In this document: one piece after another, positions 35,302 through 47,831 of the stretch
How the letters are laid out: each line of letters opens with the position of its first letter
How positions within the stretch are numbered: the stretch's first letter is position 1
Origin: Campylorhamphus procurvoides
Taxonomy: Eukaryota > Chordata > Aves > Passeriformes > Dendrocolaptidae
Assembly: GCA_013396655.1 (NCBI GenBank)
Contig: WBMV01000026.1
Location: 1 to 64,000 of the forward strand
Reading direction: 5' to 3'
DNA: 64,000 nt
The notes under the pieces: model-generated
Databases searched by the model: none
Told to the model about the DNA's origin: nothing
Seen by the model: the letters and a program-made list of their open reading frames with translations, nothing else
Translations under genes and position numbers: made by a program

Positions 35302-38300
35302 TTACACAGTACTAAGAAATCTAAGCGTTCTCTAGGGGCATATTATGCTATAATTGCTATACATGTGAGGTCTTTACAACCATTACCATGAAAAGGATCT
35401 TGTTGATACAGGATTTGAGAATTAATCATGCATATACTATAAAGATTGAAGTGTAAGTAGATTTTACCCAAACTGAAAGTACTAAGAGACTACAATTATA
35501 CATGCAAAACCCCCTGAAACTCATGTAAATAGTTTACTTTTTTCTCTCTTTCCAAAAAAACATGTTCACAACTTTTCTCTCACTAAGACAACTTACATTC
35601 TATTTATCATCACACACTTGAATGTCCAATCATGCAAATACTTAAATATGAACATAAATGTCAATCTGAGAGATACCCAAATGTAAACATAACATGGCAG
35701 TGATTAATTGTTTTATTTGTTAGCAATTTTCATGGGAATACAATCTAAATATCTCAGCTTGAGGTACTTGTCTCTCTCATTTATAAAATATGCAAAAGAG
35801 TTAATTAAAAAGGAACAGCCAAGTTATTTCCAGTTCCATATTACTTATACTGAACCTATGTGGAAATAAAGAGCCAGAACCTAACACTGAAATGTAACTG
35901 GCAAGTACAGAATTTCCTTGTACAGAATTCCCTCTGAACTCAGCTAGCCAGATAAGCATAAATTGCAGTCTGTCTAGCCATTATATATGAGAAGATAAAA
36001 GATGAATTATTCCTTTGAACTCATTTTTGACAGGTGAAGTGCTGGCAGTATTGTGAGACTTTCTCACCTTATTTAAAAAATAATTAATAAGCCAACTTGA
36101 CCATCTGTTTACATATTGTGTTGCTACTATGGTATCTGAAGGAGTGTAAAACACATGATAGAAAAATGCTCCTTAAAATAATCCATTTAGTAAAACAGTT
36201 TTTTTACGAATGAAGAAAGAAAAGTTTGAAATCCAGAGCTTGTAATGGGGCCAAATAAGATGGTTCTGGAGGCTGAATCACGTATACTCAAAAAGGAAAG
36301 GTGGATTTACTCAGCATCAGTGAAGGAGCATTTCTATAAATTAACCCAAGGCCTATGTCTCATAATTCACTTGACAGTTTATCAGCCCTGAAAATGAATT
36401 CAGGCAATTTAGATGAACGATGGAAGCAGTGGCTTCAAAGCCCTGTGAGGCAGCTCAGAAATATTCCCTAAGCTTAAGCTTTCTGTGTTCTAAAGGTTAA
36501 TGGTCCCCAATCATGCTTTCCACTGCGTTTTATTAGTGTAAAAACCAGCCTGCAAGATACTCTGGGTGCAGCATAAGAAAGGTAAATAGCATGAAAGACA
36601 ATTTGATTTGAAAACAACTATCTTATGTTTGGCTAGGGAAGGATGAGTTCATGAGTCTTCAAAGCCACCATGAGGAGCAACCAGGACTATAGGAAAAAAA
36701 AAATCACACCTTGTAGATGAGTTTTTGCCACAGTTTGCTAGGTTCTGTCACTATCTAAGTGGTTATATTTGGAACTAGACTTTTCAAATGTCCAGCGCAT
36801 ATGAATGTGTCTTTTAGCCACTCCTGAATACTGATGAAATCGGGCACACAGTACTTTACAATTAGTTAAAATTATTTTCAAACATTATGCTTAGACCTGG
36901 TCCTCTTTGCAGACACTTGTAGTTCAAAAGTCAGAGGTCATGAACCCGTCTTTTATGAACTGAGCAGTTACACATACACAGAACACTTTGTTGGTAATGT
37001 GGCTTCATATACACAAAAACTCCAAAAGAGGATTCTTTAACTCACATATTTCCAGCATTAAAGGGACAGATCTCACTTTTGTCATATAAAATTCTGTCAG
37101 TAAAAGATAGGTTTACTAATTGTAAGCAAATCTGGCAGAATGTTTCTGTTTTCTTTTTTTCTTTAGTTCCCAATCAGATTAAGAGAAAGACTGTTTCAAG
37201 CAGGAAATAGAGACTCTTAAGCCTGATAAACACGAGCAATATAGTAGGCAACATGACTTTGGTTGATACATAAAATTCTTAAATATTTATTCTAATAACA
37301 TGGATTTTTTTTTATTTTTTCCCCTGGCTCTAGGAAAAGGATGGTCTTTTTGCATAAGTTTCTACTCTACAGCAAAATTCTGGTTAGAATTTCACATGAT
37401 GAGGGCAGTCTTTATTCTAGTTCCAAATGGCTTTATAGTATTGCTATGCCCTATTAAACTCCCTTATGCCCCACAGAGAGAGAGTGAATGAAATTATCCC
37501 TGCCTGTTAAAAGATGTAATACTGTAATTGTATTGCATTTTGAGTGTCACCACATGGTTCTGCCATAGGAGTCATAAAAGTTACTGCACTTCATCTTTTT
37601 AGTTATTGTTTCTGGCATAGTCCTTCTGTCCAAGTTTGAGGAAAAGTTTCCTGACTTCGTTGCTGTGCAAAATCTGAACTGGAGGGAGCTGTTGTGAGCA
37701 TCAAAGATGGTCACTTGTTGCCTTGGTCTTCCAGCTCCACTGAAGTTTCCTTCATCAGGAGAAACTCATTCTAAGAGTCAGGTTGACCTGAGACCCTTGA
37801 AGGACTGTTGGGGAAAGACAAAATGTAAAGAAATCTCAACAAATTAGAATTATGCCTACACTCACCACTATTCTTTAATGTAGTAAAATGATTTAGAGGG
37901 TCCTCAGTGTCTTTTACCTTCCTTCAGAAGGGCAGTAGAAGTGCTGCCAATATCATTACAAGCTCTTAAGTTTCAGTTCATCTTCACATGCTACCTATTA
38001 TATAAAACACAGAGAATGTCAAGGGAATGGCAGGTTTTCTTTTTATTTTGGAGAGGTAGAAAAGTTTGTGTACCTTAACTTTTTAAAATGTACCTAAACT
38101 TGGTATTTCTGCAATGGGGGAAAGTGTTGGCTTCTTTAATTTTAATCAGGGTATCTATTTTAAACCAGCACTCCTAGAAGCTTCCTGATAACAGAATGGA
38201 CAAAAAAAGCCAACACCGTGAAGTAGCACTTAAAATATAAATATACTTATCTTTCTTCTTATAAATTTACACTCCTGGCCTAGGTCCTAGAGCATGCACA

Positions 38301-41300
38301 TCTCGTCTGAGAGAAGGGTCGAGCATTTCTTCAGCAAAGTAATAAGCCTGCCATTTCTAAATTTTTAATCCAGTTACGTTTTGATCATCTGATAATCTCC
38401 ATAATGTCTTGTGATACAAATTTTGACTATGTTTTTCAGACTTCATACCCTAAATAAATACTAGTAATTTCACAGTAGACAACAGAGGTTATAGCTTGAG
38501 GATGTTTTTCTTCCTGCTGTAAAAACATGTTATGTAAATGATTAGAGAACATTACAATGGTTCTATTTTCTTTAAAAATGAGAAGTAACATATTGAAGTA
38601 ATACAAAACTGATGATATGATTCACTTACTCTCCTCAAACAGAATAAACAAAATTCTAAGAGATTAAGACATATGTCATAAGTGAAAAGAGACCTGCAAT
38701 TTCTCTCTAACTTTATTGGAAATAAAGAAAGCATGCAATACTTTTCAAGTACTAAAATAGTGTTTATCTTTTCACTCTACAGAAACTGCTACTAGTTATT
38801 TAGTCATAGATTTTTTTGTATGGCCCAAGGGAACCATTGTGATTAGCCAGACTGACCTCCTCTATAATCTTTTTAACAAATTTTCTGTCCTAGGAAATGT
38901 TTGCACAGAATTACACAGAAATGAATATAACTTCTTCTTTCCTTCCTCTTTTTTTTTTTCCTAAGCATCTTTAATACCCAAGATACTTCAAAGCACTTTA
39001 CATAGTAATAAATCAAAAGATGATCAAACAAACAGTTTGCAGAAAAAATCCCCCACTGCTCCAATGGCCTACCAACATTTGTGCTCCAGTGGAAGCGATT
39101 AGGTATCTCAGAGAGAGAGATGATACGGAAAAAAGAAGAGAGATAAACTTCGTAACTAAACGTAAAATTAAGAATTCCTTTACACTCTGATGCATTTTAT
39201 AGCATTGCAGAAACCACATTCAGTACATATTTGTCTTTACAGAACACTGTAAGTTTTAAGGGTAGAAATTTTTACTTTTTAATATCAAGAAGAATATAAC
39301 TGCACACTGGGATAACCACACAAATACAAGAGCAACAAATTTTGAAGTTTACTGCGAATAAGCTAGGAGAAAACAGTATTATCCACAGAGACAGAGAAAA
39401 TGGCATTGCACTGCATAAACATGAAAGAATACCCAGCATTATTTCTAAAATAAGAAGAAATATTCAGATATGTAATTCTCTGATTACCTGGCATATTGAA
39501 ATCAACATTTGCATAGTGCAAACATATATAAATACAATGGCTTCTTCTTTTTTTTTTTTAATTACCTTTTCAAGCTTCTAAAAGAAGGATATTTTTCCAA
39601 TTTAAAAGAACAGATGTGAATTATGGAATGCATATTTTATGCCTAAATCTCTTACAAACACTTCACTTATCTTAAGTCAGCAGTATTTTAAATGCTAACC
39701 TCTAATGCAGAAGCAACCTAAACCACTTCTAATTGGCTTACAGTCTCTGTCATCGTGTTTGACTTGGCCACCATCACTCAGGAATGTAAATAGAACACTG
39801 GGCCAGCACAAGACTTCTACATAATCTCACATCAGTACTCAGGAGTTCCAGTCCTTCAAGGCACCCTGTGCAGTACACACAGGTGCATCTCCCTCCCTGC
39901 TCCCTGAGAGATGTCTGAATCAAGTGCAAGGTTCAGGATAAACTGTGATTTTCCTTTCTTTAACATAAGTGCTAAAATATATGATCGTTACCAAAATCAT
40001 CCAGACATACACAGAACAACTCAAAATCTGAGCTGAAACACTGGACAAAGTATCTAGAAAATTCTTTTTTATTTCTACTGCTGATGTAGGTACAGCTCCC
40101 AATTAAGGAACACTCCAGGCTGTAAGGAAATGCATGCCTTTCATGGGGTGATATGATAGATTAATCCGACCTTTTCAAAGACATGGCCCACACAGGATTT
40201 CATACAGGAAATTCTGTCTCAGTCGTGTCTCCTTGACCTAGAGAATATTCCTTAGACAAACATGAAGGGAATGATTTGCTTTATGAAACCTGAATACAGG
40301 TGTCTACACTTAAGCCAGGTGCTTTAACTACTATTATGTTCCACATAAATAAATTCAGCACAATAAAAGCCTATAGAAATAGACTCTGAGCAGTCAAGTG
40401 AACAACCCACTGCCCTTCTTCAGAGTGAGATGCAGTGCTACCTACCCTCCTTTGTTTCCTTTCGGATCTCCCTACATCCAGCCCCCAGCTATAGCTTTTA
40501 TTATGTCTTTGTCTTTTAGGATAAAATGTTTCTGCTCTCAGAAACTACTTTTTCCATAGATACATCTTTCTTAAGTACTTTCTTGCATGATCAAGTCAGC
40601 TTTTTATTTCTCTATTTTTTATAATATCTGTTCAGATTTGGATTCTGTGTCAGCTTTTCTAGAATTAGAATCAGTCTTATCCTACTGTTATTTTCTGAAC
40701 ACCTTCTAAATATGCAGGTTTTACTGAGCAGAATATATCTCTTACTTCTGTCACGAAACTTCTTTTCTCTTAGACTACTGAAAGCTCAGAATTATTCTTT
40801 CCAAGTAACTTCAGCTGACAACTCTTACAGGCTTTGAAAAATGCTGTAGCATAAAGATGCACAGTTAACTCTTCTATTTTGTTCCAGATACCTTATAAAC
40901 CTCATTAAGCTGTTTTTCATTTTCATATTAAAGGCATAGACTGAGAAAGCTAAAGGACACATACATGCTTAACTTTATTCATACAGTTAATTTTAATGAC
41001 TTCAAAAGAGCCATTCCTGCCCAGGTACACAGATCTATGGTGAGGACATAGTTTTGAATCTCTATATCAAAATCAAAACAAACCAAAATTGCAGTCTCAG
41101 TATTTAGCCTTTAATGGCTTACATATATGTTTAGGAGTATTGAGTCCAACCTAAAACCTTTTGGCACTGAATATTTAGGCTAAAAAATTTCAGTTAAGCT
41201 CTTCCACAAAAGACGAGATTTGAATTCCCCAAATAATCACTCCTCAACTACAAACAGGAGGAGCTATTGCTCAGATCAGATGGGCAATTGCTCTCGTAAG

Positions 41301-44300
41301 TTTCTTTCCAATATGGAATTTTGTGAAGAAACAAAACAGGAAAGACAAAGGAAAGAGATTTTCACTGATAGAGCTTAAACTGCACATTTTTGAAAGTTTC
41401 ACTGCTTTAGCTGAAGAATGGAAAAAACCCAAAACCCTCTCAAATATCTAATAGAACTATTTAGTTAGTATGGAAAATAAATAATTCATGCAACATGTTC
41501 TTTTGGCTTGAACACAAAAACATGAAAGTTAATAAAGTATAATAGTTGAAGAAGTTACCGACAGAAATCCATGCAACAATGCTAAATCAAGTTAAGGTCA
41601 AAATAGCACAAATTTTATAAAACATTCTTTTTGTAAACATGGCTAATATTTCAAGGAAGACTTTAAAGTTCTTACAGGTCAGTTGATTGATTTTTTTTGT
41701 TAGAGGAAGAAACACAAAATTCAAGATAGCAAATAACATTCGTGCTTGAATGCTTTATTGTATGTTGCTTGCATTTTTGTTTTCCTGCAACGTTCAGTCT
41801 AAGACTATGCAACCAAAAACTAAAAGGTGAACATTACAAGCGACTTGTAAATATATATATTTCCTTTAAAGCAAAGCATCAATTAAACATCTGTGTTATT
41901 TTTACTTAAGATGTGATGAAGAGTTCTTCTATAAATATTATCGTTTTGTAAGTGAATCCACCAAAACGGATGATGCAGCAGCAGCTCAGACTATATGCTA
42001 TGAATATTCTCACTGGCCTATATAACACATCTGTTTAATAACCACATGCTTCTCATTAACTACATTTGAACAAATATTTTATTTGATGACACTCTGCTGA
42101 TACAAAGTAGGTCAGCCAAAAGAGAGGTAAACAATTTGTAAAAAATTTGCTGACCTGATGGAATCAAAAATATTTTCTCTGAGTGTACCCATAAGGACAT
42201 GCTAAGTAGATGCCGAAAAATAATCCCCTCTAAAATAATGCAAATGGAACTATAGAAAACTGAGAAAGGCTGCATGTTCATATGAATGTCTGCTGGCTCT
42301 CAAAAAGAGTAGAATTGCTGCAGGTATTTTCATCCTCTTCATCCATGAAATTCACCAAGTATGTCTAACCATATCTCTCAGCTTTCTGATGGTAGAGTGC
42401 CTATATAATGTTTGACTAAATATATGTCATTGAGATATCCTGATCAGTCTTTTCATCTAAGCTGAAGTGAGCCATTTTGCTCATGGGATCTCTATCATCT
42501 GGCCACATAAAGCACTGCTATTATATTATCCTATCAGCTCACTGGGAACAGGTAATTTGACAGCTCTAATGAGTTACATACACACAGGCCTGAGAATTCA
42601 GTAAAATTTCTATTCTAATTCATGCAAAGAAAAGGTCAGTTTGCATACTCAGTCTCATTGCTGTATAAAAAGTTTATAGTACATAATGACTAAAGGTCAA
42701 TTCCTTCAATCATTAACAATACAGCATTTAAAGTGTTAATGCCCTGGTTAAAAATATATATTTATGGACATTTTTCTATAGCATTTATTTCCTAATAACC
42801 ATCTTATCAACAGAAACACTGAACAGTTTCTTACATTTTTTCTATAAGTGCTTATTGTTAATTGGTCTCGCTTTGGTAGCAAGAGATTTTGCATCCACTG
42901 GGGCACCAACATAATTCCTGGAGAGCTGAAAGCACAGAAGTCTCAGGGACAGTGAATATACTGATCTCCAGACAAAAATATATTTCTCTGTATATTTTCT
43001 CATGTTGTAACTCCTTACTTTTGAAAAAGTGCAATATTTCTCCCTTAGTATTTAGAGAACTTCTTTGAAGAATCATATTTCTTGCCATAATATATATCAG
43101 AGTTAGAAAGCACTGGAATGTTCTGATTTTGAAAACATGAAAAAAACAGTTGATGACATATTCTCATTCATAAGTGGACTTTTATTTCCCAAATGCTAAA
43201 TTACTCAATGGCATCATTGACAGAATCTCTATGTTAGAAAGTATCGATGGATGTTACCAGACAATTTCTAATTAATTTGGTGGATTTCAAGCCATTAGAG
43301 AACATACTGACAGATGGAAATGACCCAGAAGTAGGTTGTGGCAAACAAAGGTTTGCACGTACAGCACCAGCACAGAGCACCAGGAGCAAATACTGCCCAG
43401 CCACAGAGGTATGTGGAGAGGTTTTTGCAGGAGCTCTTTCAGTGCATTCGGACATAAGTCAGTAATATTAACACTCTACCTCTACGTTTTTTAACATTCT
43501 ATTCTGTATCAAAACCCCCCAAGCTGTGAAATATTTTTCAAGTTAGCACTGTGCAAGGAAGATATTCAGAAACGAGTTCTATGAAAAGAGCTTTCTAATA
43601 AATGGTTAGGGGAGCACTTCAAAAACAAAACAAGATTGTGAAAAACAAGTGTTCTAAAACAGCAAAAAAGAGACGCATTTTTAAATCCGGAACAACTTAT
43701 CAAGTAAACCTGTATTCAGTGTCCTCTCCACAGGTTTTTGAAAAGAGAAAATGTCACTATAAACTGACCTTTTCCTGAAGCATTTGCTAAAACTTTACAA
43801 ATGTCAAAACAGCAGTTCAAAATGAAGACAGCATCATTGGGAGGGAAAACTCCAAGCGTAGTTGTGCATGCAATTTAACAAAGCAATTCAAAGTATAAAC
43901 TGTTTTTATTTTGCCTTGCAAGCTCCCCATCAAACCAGTAGTCTTTTAGCTGTATGTGAGAGCAAAATACATTTTTCCAACTTGCAATGTTCAACAGCTT
44001 TTCTGGCATCAAATGCTGTTTAAAAAAAATGAGAAAAACAAACTAATAAGACTTAATTGTCACTGAATAATATGCTGCATCAAGTAACATGATGAAATTT
44101 CAGGGCAATCAGATAATAGTACATGTTTTCCAGGTCTTTTACTCCTTTTTCATCTTTTATTGTATCATAGTCGGTATTAATACACTTCTCTGTCACCACA
44201 GTAAATGAATCCTCATTTTGTTTTTGAATGGGTATTCACCATGCATCAGGAAGATTTGTCAGTTGAACTGGAAGGTTGAGAGAAAGAAAAATGTGTAGAA

Positions 44301-46981
44301 GTGCTACCTAATTTTTAATCCAATCTTATTTTCTAAAAATTGCATGACCCTAGGATGATGACTGAGATTATAGTTTTCTTTTATTTAACTATCAAAATGT
44401 CAGAGAGCTAGAATGGAGAGCAGTATAACTGTATTTGAACCTAGCAAAAATGCCATTGCCTTTCGGATTACTGGGTAACTTTGAAAAATATCTGTCATGA
44501 ATGATTCTTACAAATGTCCTTGATTGAATGAATCAAACAAAAAGCCACAGTGTTAATCCTAACTTCAGTCTTTTGGATTCTTGTCCATCTCCTGCCTTTC
44601 AAATTTGCTGTCACATGCATGAGTCTCACCAGACATTACAGCTGTGCGTTCTCCTGAGTTATTGCAGAAAATGAACCCATCGGACCTCATTTAGGAAAAT
44701 CTCTAAAATCACTGAGGTTAATCAATTCACTTAAGATGCAGGAATAAACAATATTAACGAAAGCCAAACAATGAATTTCAGTGACTGAAGCTTGCAGACA
44801 AGGCAGCAGATAGCACACAGTCTCAGAATTATTAATTCTGATATTAGCAAGTAAGTAGAAGCACATCTGTGCAACCTGTTTTCTGCAGTGAATTTGTTGA
44901 AGGTACTATTTAAGAGTATTTATCCCAATATCATAAGAAAATATTCATTTACTACAGAGATGTAACTACTAAAGTAAAATACCTAGTACCTAGAACAACA
45001 ATGAAACTTATGGTTCCCTTCCAACTATGATGTTCTACTTTATTAGTACAGATTTTTGAGGAACACTGGAGGAAAAAGTAGATATTCACAGGATGGCAAT
45101 GAACATTTTATTACTGGTGGATGCACAGGTTTGACTACTGAGTTTTTTCCTAATGATTCTAAGAAACAAAATACTTTGTAGAAAGTGTTTATAGACCCCA
45201 TCACCTTCCTCATGAACCTTTTTACTTGGCCCTAACACTGTAGGCCAAATTACTGACCTGCAGCCAAACTTCCTGAAGTTGCTGTGGTGAAAAAATGTTG
45301 CAGGAAACCAAATATGACCTCCATGTTAATGGAGATCATGAAACAAAATCATTTCTTGTTCTGACAATTTATAGAGGGTAGGTTGATAAAATATAGACTG
45401 ATGTGGACTGATAAATCCTGAAAGATAACATAAAGAAAGATATCCAACCTGGTAAATGAGTCCATTCTATTAGAAAAATAGCTTATATGAAAGTGTGAGG
45501 CACTTGGAAATCTGTAGAGCATCAGATTGAGTTAGATAATCAAGAAACACACTAGATGTTATATCCTGTTTGAAGAATTATGCCTGCTGCTCAGCTTTAT
45601 GGCTGTCTCAAAGCCATTAAAGTGCATTTAGCTGGAAGTGAAAGAATATTTTTCAGTGTTCAAATGTGGCAGTTTTGAATGTGAGACAGAAGACAATTTA
45701 GGAACCTCTGAAACACTTGTTGTCATAATAGCAGCGATCCATCCTCCCTAAAGCAGCTGCTGATGTTTCGGTTTTCTCTTCCTTTTAACCAGCAAAGTGC
45801 TCAGATGAGCTCTTGTTTAGCCCTGGTTTTGCCACAACTGGCTTTTCTGGTCTTGACTCCTAGGATTTTTCGGAGGCTCACCTGTTCTGTGCAATGCTTT
45901 GTCCCCTTAATTCACGCACTAAAAAGCATTTCCTCTACCCCGTAAACGAAGTGGGAGTTTGTTTCCATAGAAACAACAAAAAACCTGGAGCTGTTTCTGT
46001 TTCCACAAGTGTGAGACCCTGGTTTGCTTCCTCAGGAAAAGCATATGGATCCCACACCATGCTCTCTGTGGAGGGGATACGAGACCAGCATTTGCCCAGA
46101 TCAAGTCTAATTCTCTCAACTCTTATTTGAATCATAAACTGACCTTGCTGCTCTTGTGTTTATTGGGATGTAAGCCACAGATGTGATAATTTGTAAATAC
46201 ACTGTTATTACCCCATCACCATAACACAGCTTTTAGTTCCAACTAGCATTTTAGTATCATTGCATGTTATTCAGAACTGGAACCTTTCATGGTATTTCTT
46301 TAGCCTAGTAATAAAATTATTCAATGATACCAAAATTCACAGCACAAAAGCATGTCAAAACAATCAGGTTACCACATAATATAGAAGTTGACCTAAATAG
46401 AAGAAACAGTAATTTTTATAGAACAGTTTGCTTTTAATTTTCTTTTCCCTTTTGCTGCCCACACTATACATATGAAATATTAATTTCTGTTTGCTGCAGC
46501 TTCCCTAGTATTGCAGTACAGCAAACTCTGAATACTTTAACTCCTTTGAGTCCCCAACAGTCAGCATTTGCTTCACACAGTTATTTCCTAAAGACTACAA
46601 GACCCAAGTCCTTCATTCAAGTCCCTGATAGGTTTGGTATTTAGTGACTGTTAAAATCTATATTTTTTTTTCTTTTTAATGACTATATATTTGTACCATC
46701 AGCTCCTTATTTTGGAGCTTCTGCCTCTGGCCAAGGTTCTGGCTTCTTTCCTGCCCTTTCCCATATGCACTCAACATGTGTTGTTGTTTGTACAGCTATT
46801 GTTCTGACAGTTGTATTCATTAGAAACACAGATACTCCATGTCTTCATCAGCAAGTGCCATATGAAGAAGTACAAAAAGGGAAAATCCATAAGGCTTTCA
46901 ATATAAATATTACAGTACAGTTTGAAAATTCCATACTTTGATTTCCAAAAAATCACGATTTTGATAGTGAGGATTAGTCTT
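35302..46981. other. AT-rich non-coding DNA, no gene seen
   Basis: All open frames are under 80 codons and none looks like a known protein domain. A near-tandem 15-16 bp duplication (GTACAGAATT...CC) lies around 35905-35935. A 14-base palindrome, TCAGGT-TG-ACCTGA, lies near 37780-37793. The odd palindrome at 44823-44841 is listed separately. A short stretch near 45014-45040 vaguely recalls a CR1 3' end but is too short to call. No RNA gene or named repeat was found. Confidence 0.65.
44823..44841. repeat. Perfect 19-base palindrome with homeodomain-like core
   Basis: TCAGAATTA at 44823-44831, then T, then TAATTCTGA at 44833-44841, are exact reverse complements around a single base. The centre reads ATTATTAAT, which overlaps homeodomain-type TAAT cores. 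A palindrome of this length is expected a few tenths of a time per 64 kb. Confidence 0.85.
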
Positions 46982-47220
46982 TGTCCTAGTTCAGCAGGAG
47001 GGATCAGTTATCACTGTGTGGGGGGTGATTAAAGCTATGTATTCTACACCCTCTATTCATTCCCCAAGAACAATGGACCATTCACAGCAGTTGCCCAGGA
47101 AGTTGTTAGCAGCCTCACACCCAGCCTGAGGGGGTGTGGGTGCTAATGGGCCATCAACGGTTCAACCATACCCANCAAAACATACAAAAGCATCCCTCTT
47201 TCCAATCACATACCTTTCCT
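46982..47220 (+). mobile_element. Probable avian LTR-type repeat, partial
   Basis: The segment begins TGTCCTAGTTCAGCAGG, close to the start of several bird LTRs. It continues with GC-richer sequence (ACAATGGACCATTCACAGCA, then GCCTGAGGGGGTGTGGGTGC) that feels familiar as avian interspersed repeat. A TATA-like ACATACAAAAGC follows near 47181-47192. I cannot fix the right edge, which may lie as far as about 47340, and I found no clear target duplication. The ambiguous base N at 47175 lies inside it. The family name and orientation are uncertain. Confidence 0.45.
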
Positions 47221-47567
47221 TTTTAACTCTTCTGTTGTTTTTAATATCATTGTCTCTTTAGTTTTTGTGTTTTTCTTGCAATCAATACTCACTCATTTGT
47301 ACTCACTGGTACTGTGACTTCTCTGAGTACATTGTAATGCCTGTCCTGTTGAGATGTGTTTTTCTAAAGTTTGCACTGTTACTCAGCTGAGTGGTTTCAC
47401 TGACTTCAGAGGACAAAGAGAGTAGGGGTGATTAATAAGTACTCAACAGAAACCCCAGGTGCAGAAAATCACTCCACTTGTCATTGTTTTCTGCCTTGTC
47501 CCTTTCACACTTTTAAAATATTTCCTGAACTTTTATGAGCTGTCTTTGTTATGCTCTTTACAGAAGG

Positions 47568-47581
47568 AAAAAAAAAAAAAA
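47568..47581. repeat. Poly(A) run
   Basis: Fourteen A residues in a row. There is no gene-like sequence before it and no flanking duplication, so it does not look like a processed retrocopy tail. Confidence 0.85.
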
Positions 47582-47809
47582 GGGTCGTCTGAAATAAAAA
47601 AGCAGGTCACATCTCAACATTTCTAAGCCTCAGAATTGGTACTGAGACTCAGGAATAGAAACGGGATGCAGAGAAAGAGTTCTGCTCTTTTTAGGGCTCA
47701 AACAAATGAAAAAGATATTCTAACCAAAATCTCTTAGTTGATTCATATGTTCTTTGAGCCACTGTACAAGACTAGACCTTACTAAGCTGTAAATCTCAGC
47801 AAACCAGAT

Positions 47810-47831
47810 AGCAAACTCAGAGCAAACTCAG
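47810..47831. repeat. Exact 11-bp tandem duplication
   Basis: AGCAAACTCAG at 47810-47820 is repeated at 47821-47831. A related AGCAAACCAGAT precedes it near 47799, suggesting a small older array. Confidence 0.85.

Noticed and set aside
45014..45040. GGTTCCCTTCCAACTATGATGTTCTAC, resembling a plus-strand CR1 3' end in its first half
   Set aside because: Only about 15 bases agree, and nothing upstream resembles CR1 pol or its 3' region.
47568..47581. Poly(A) run as the tail of a processed retrocopy
   Set aside because: No transcript-like or open sequence precedes it and there is no flanking target duplication.
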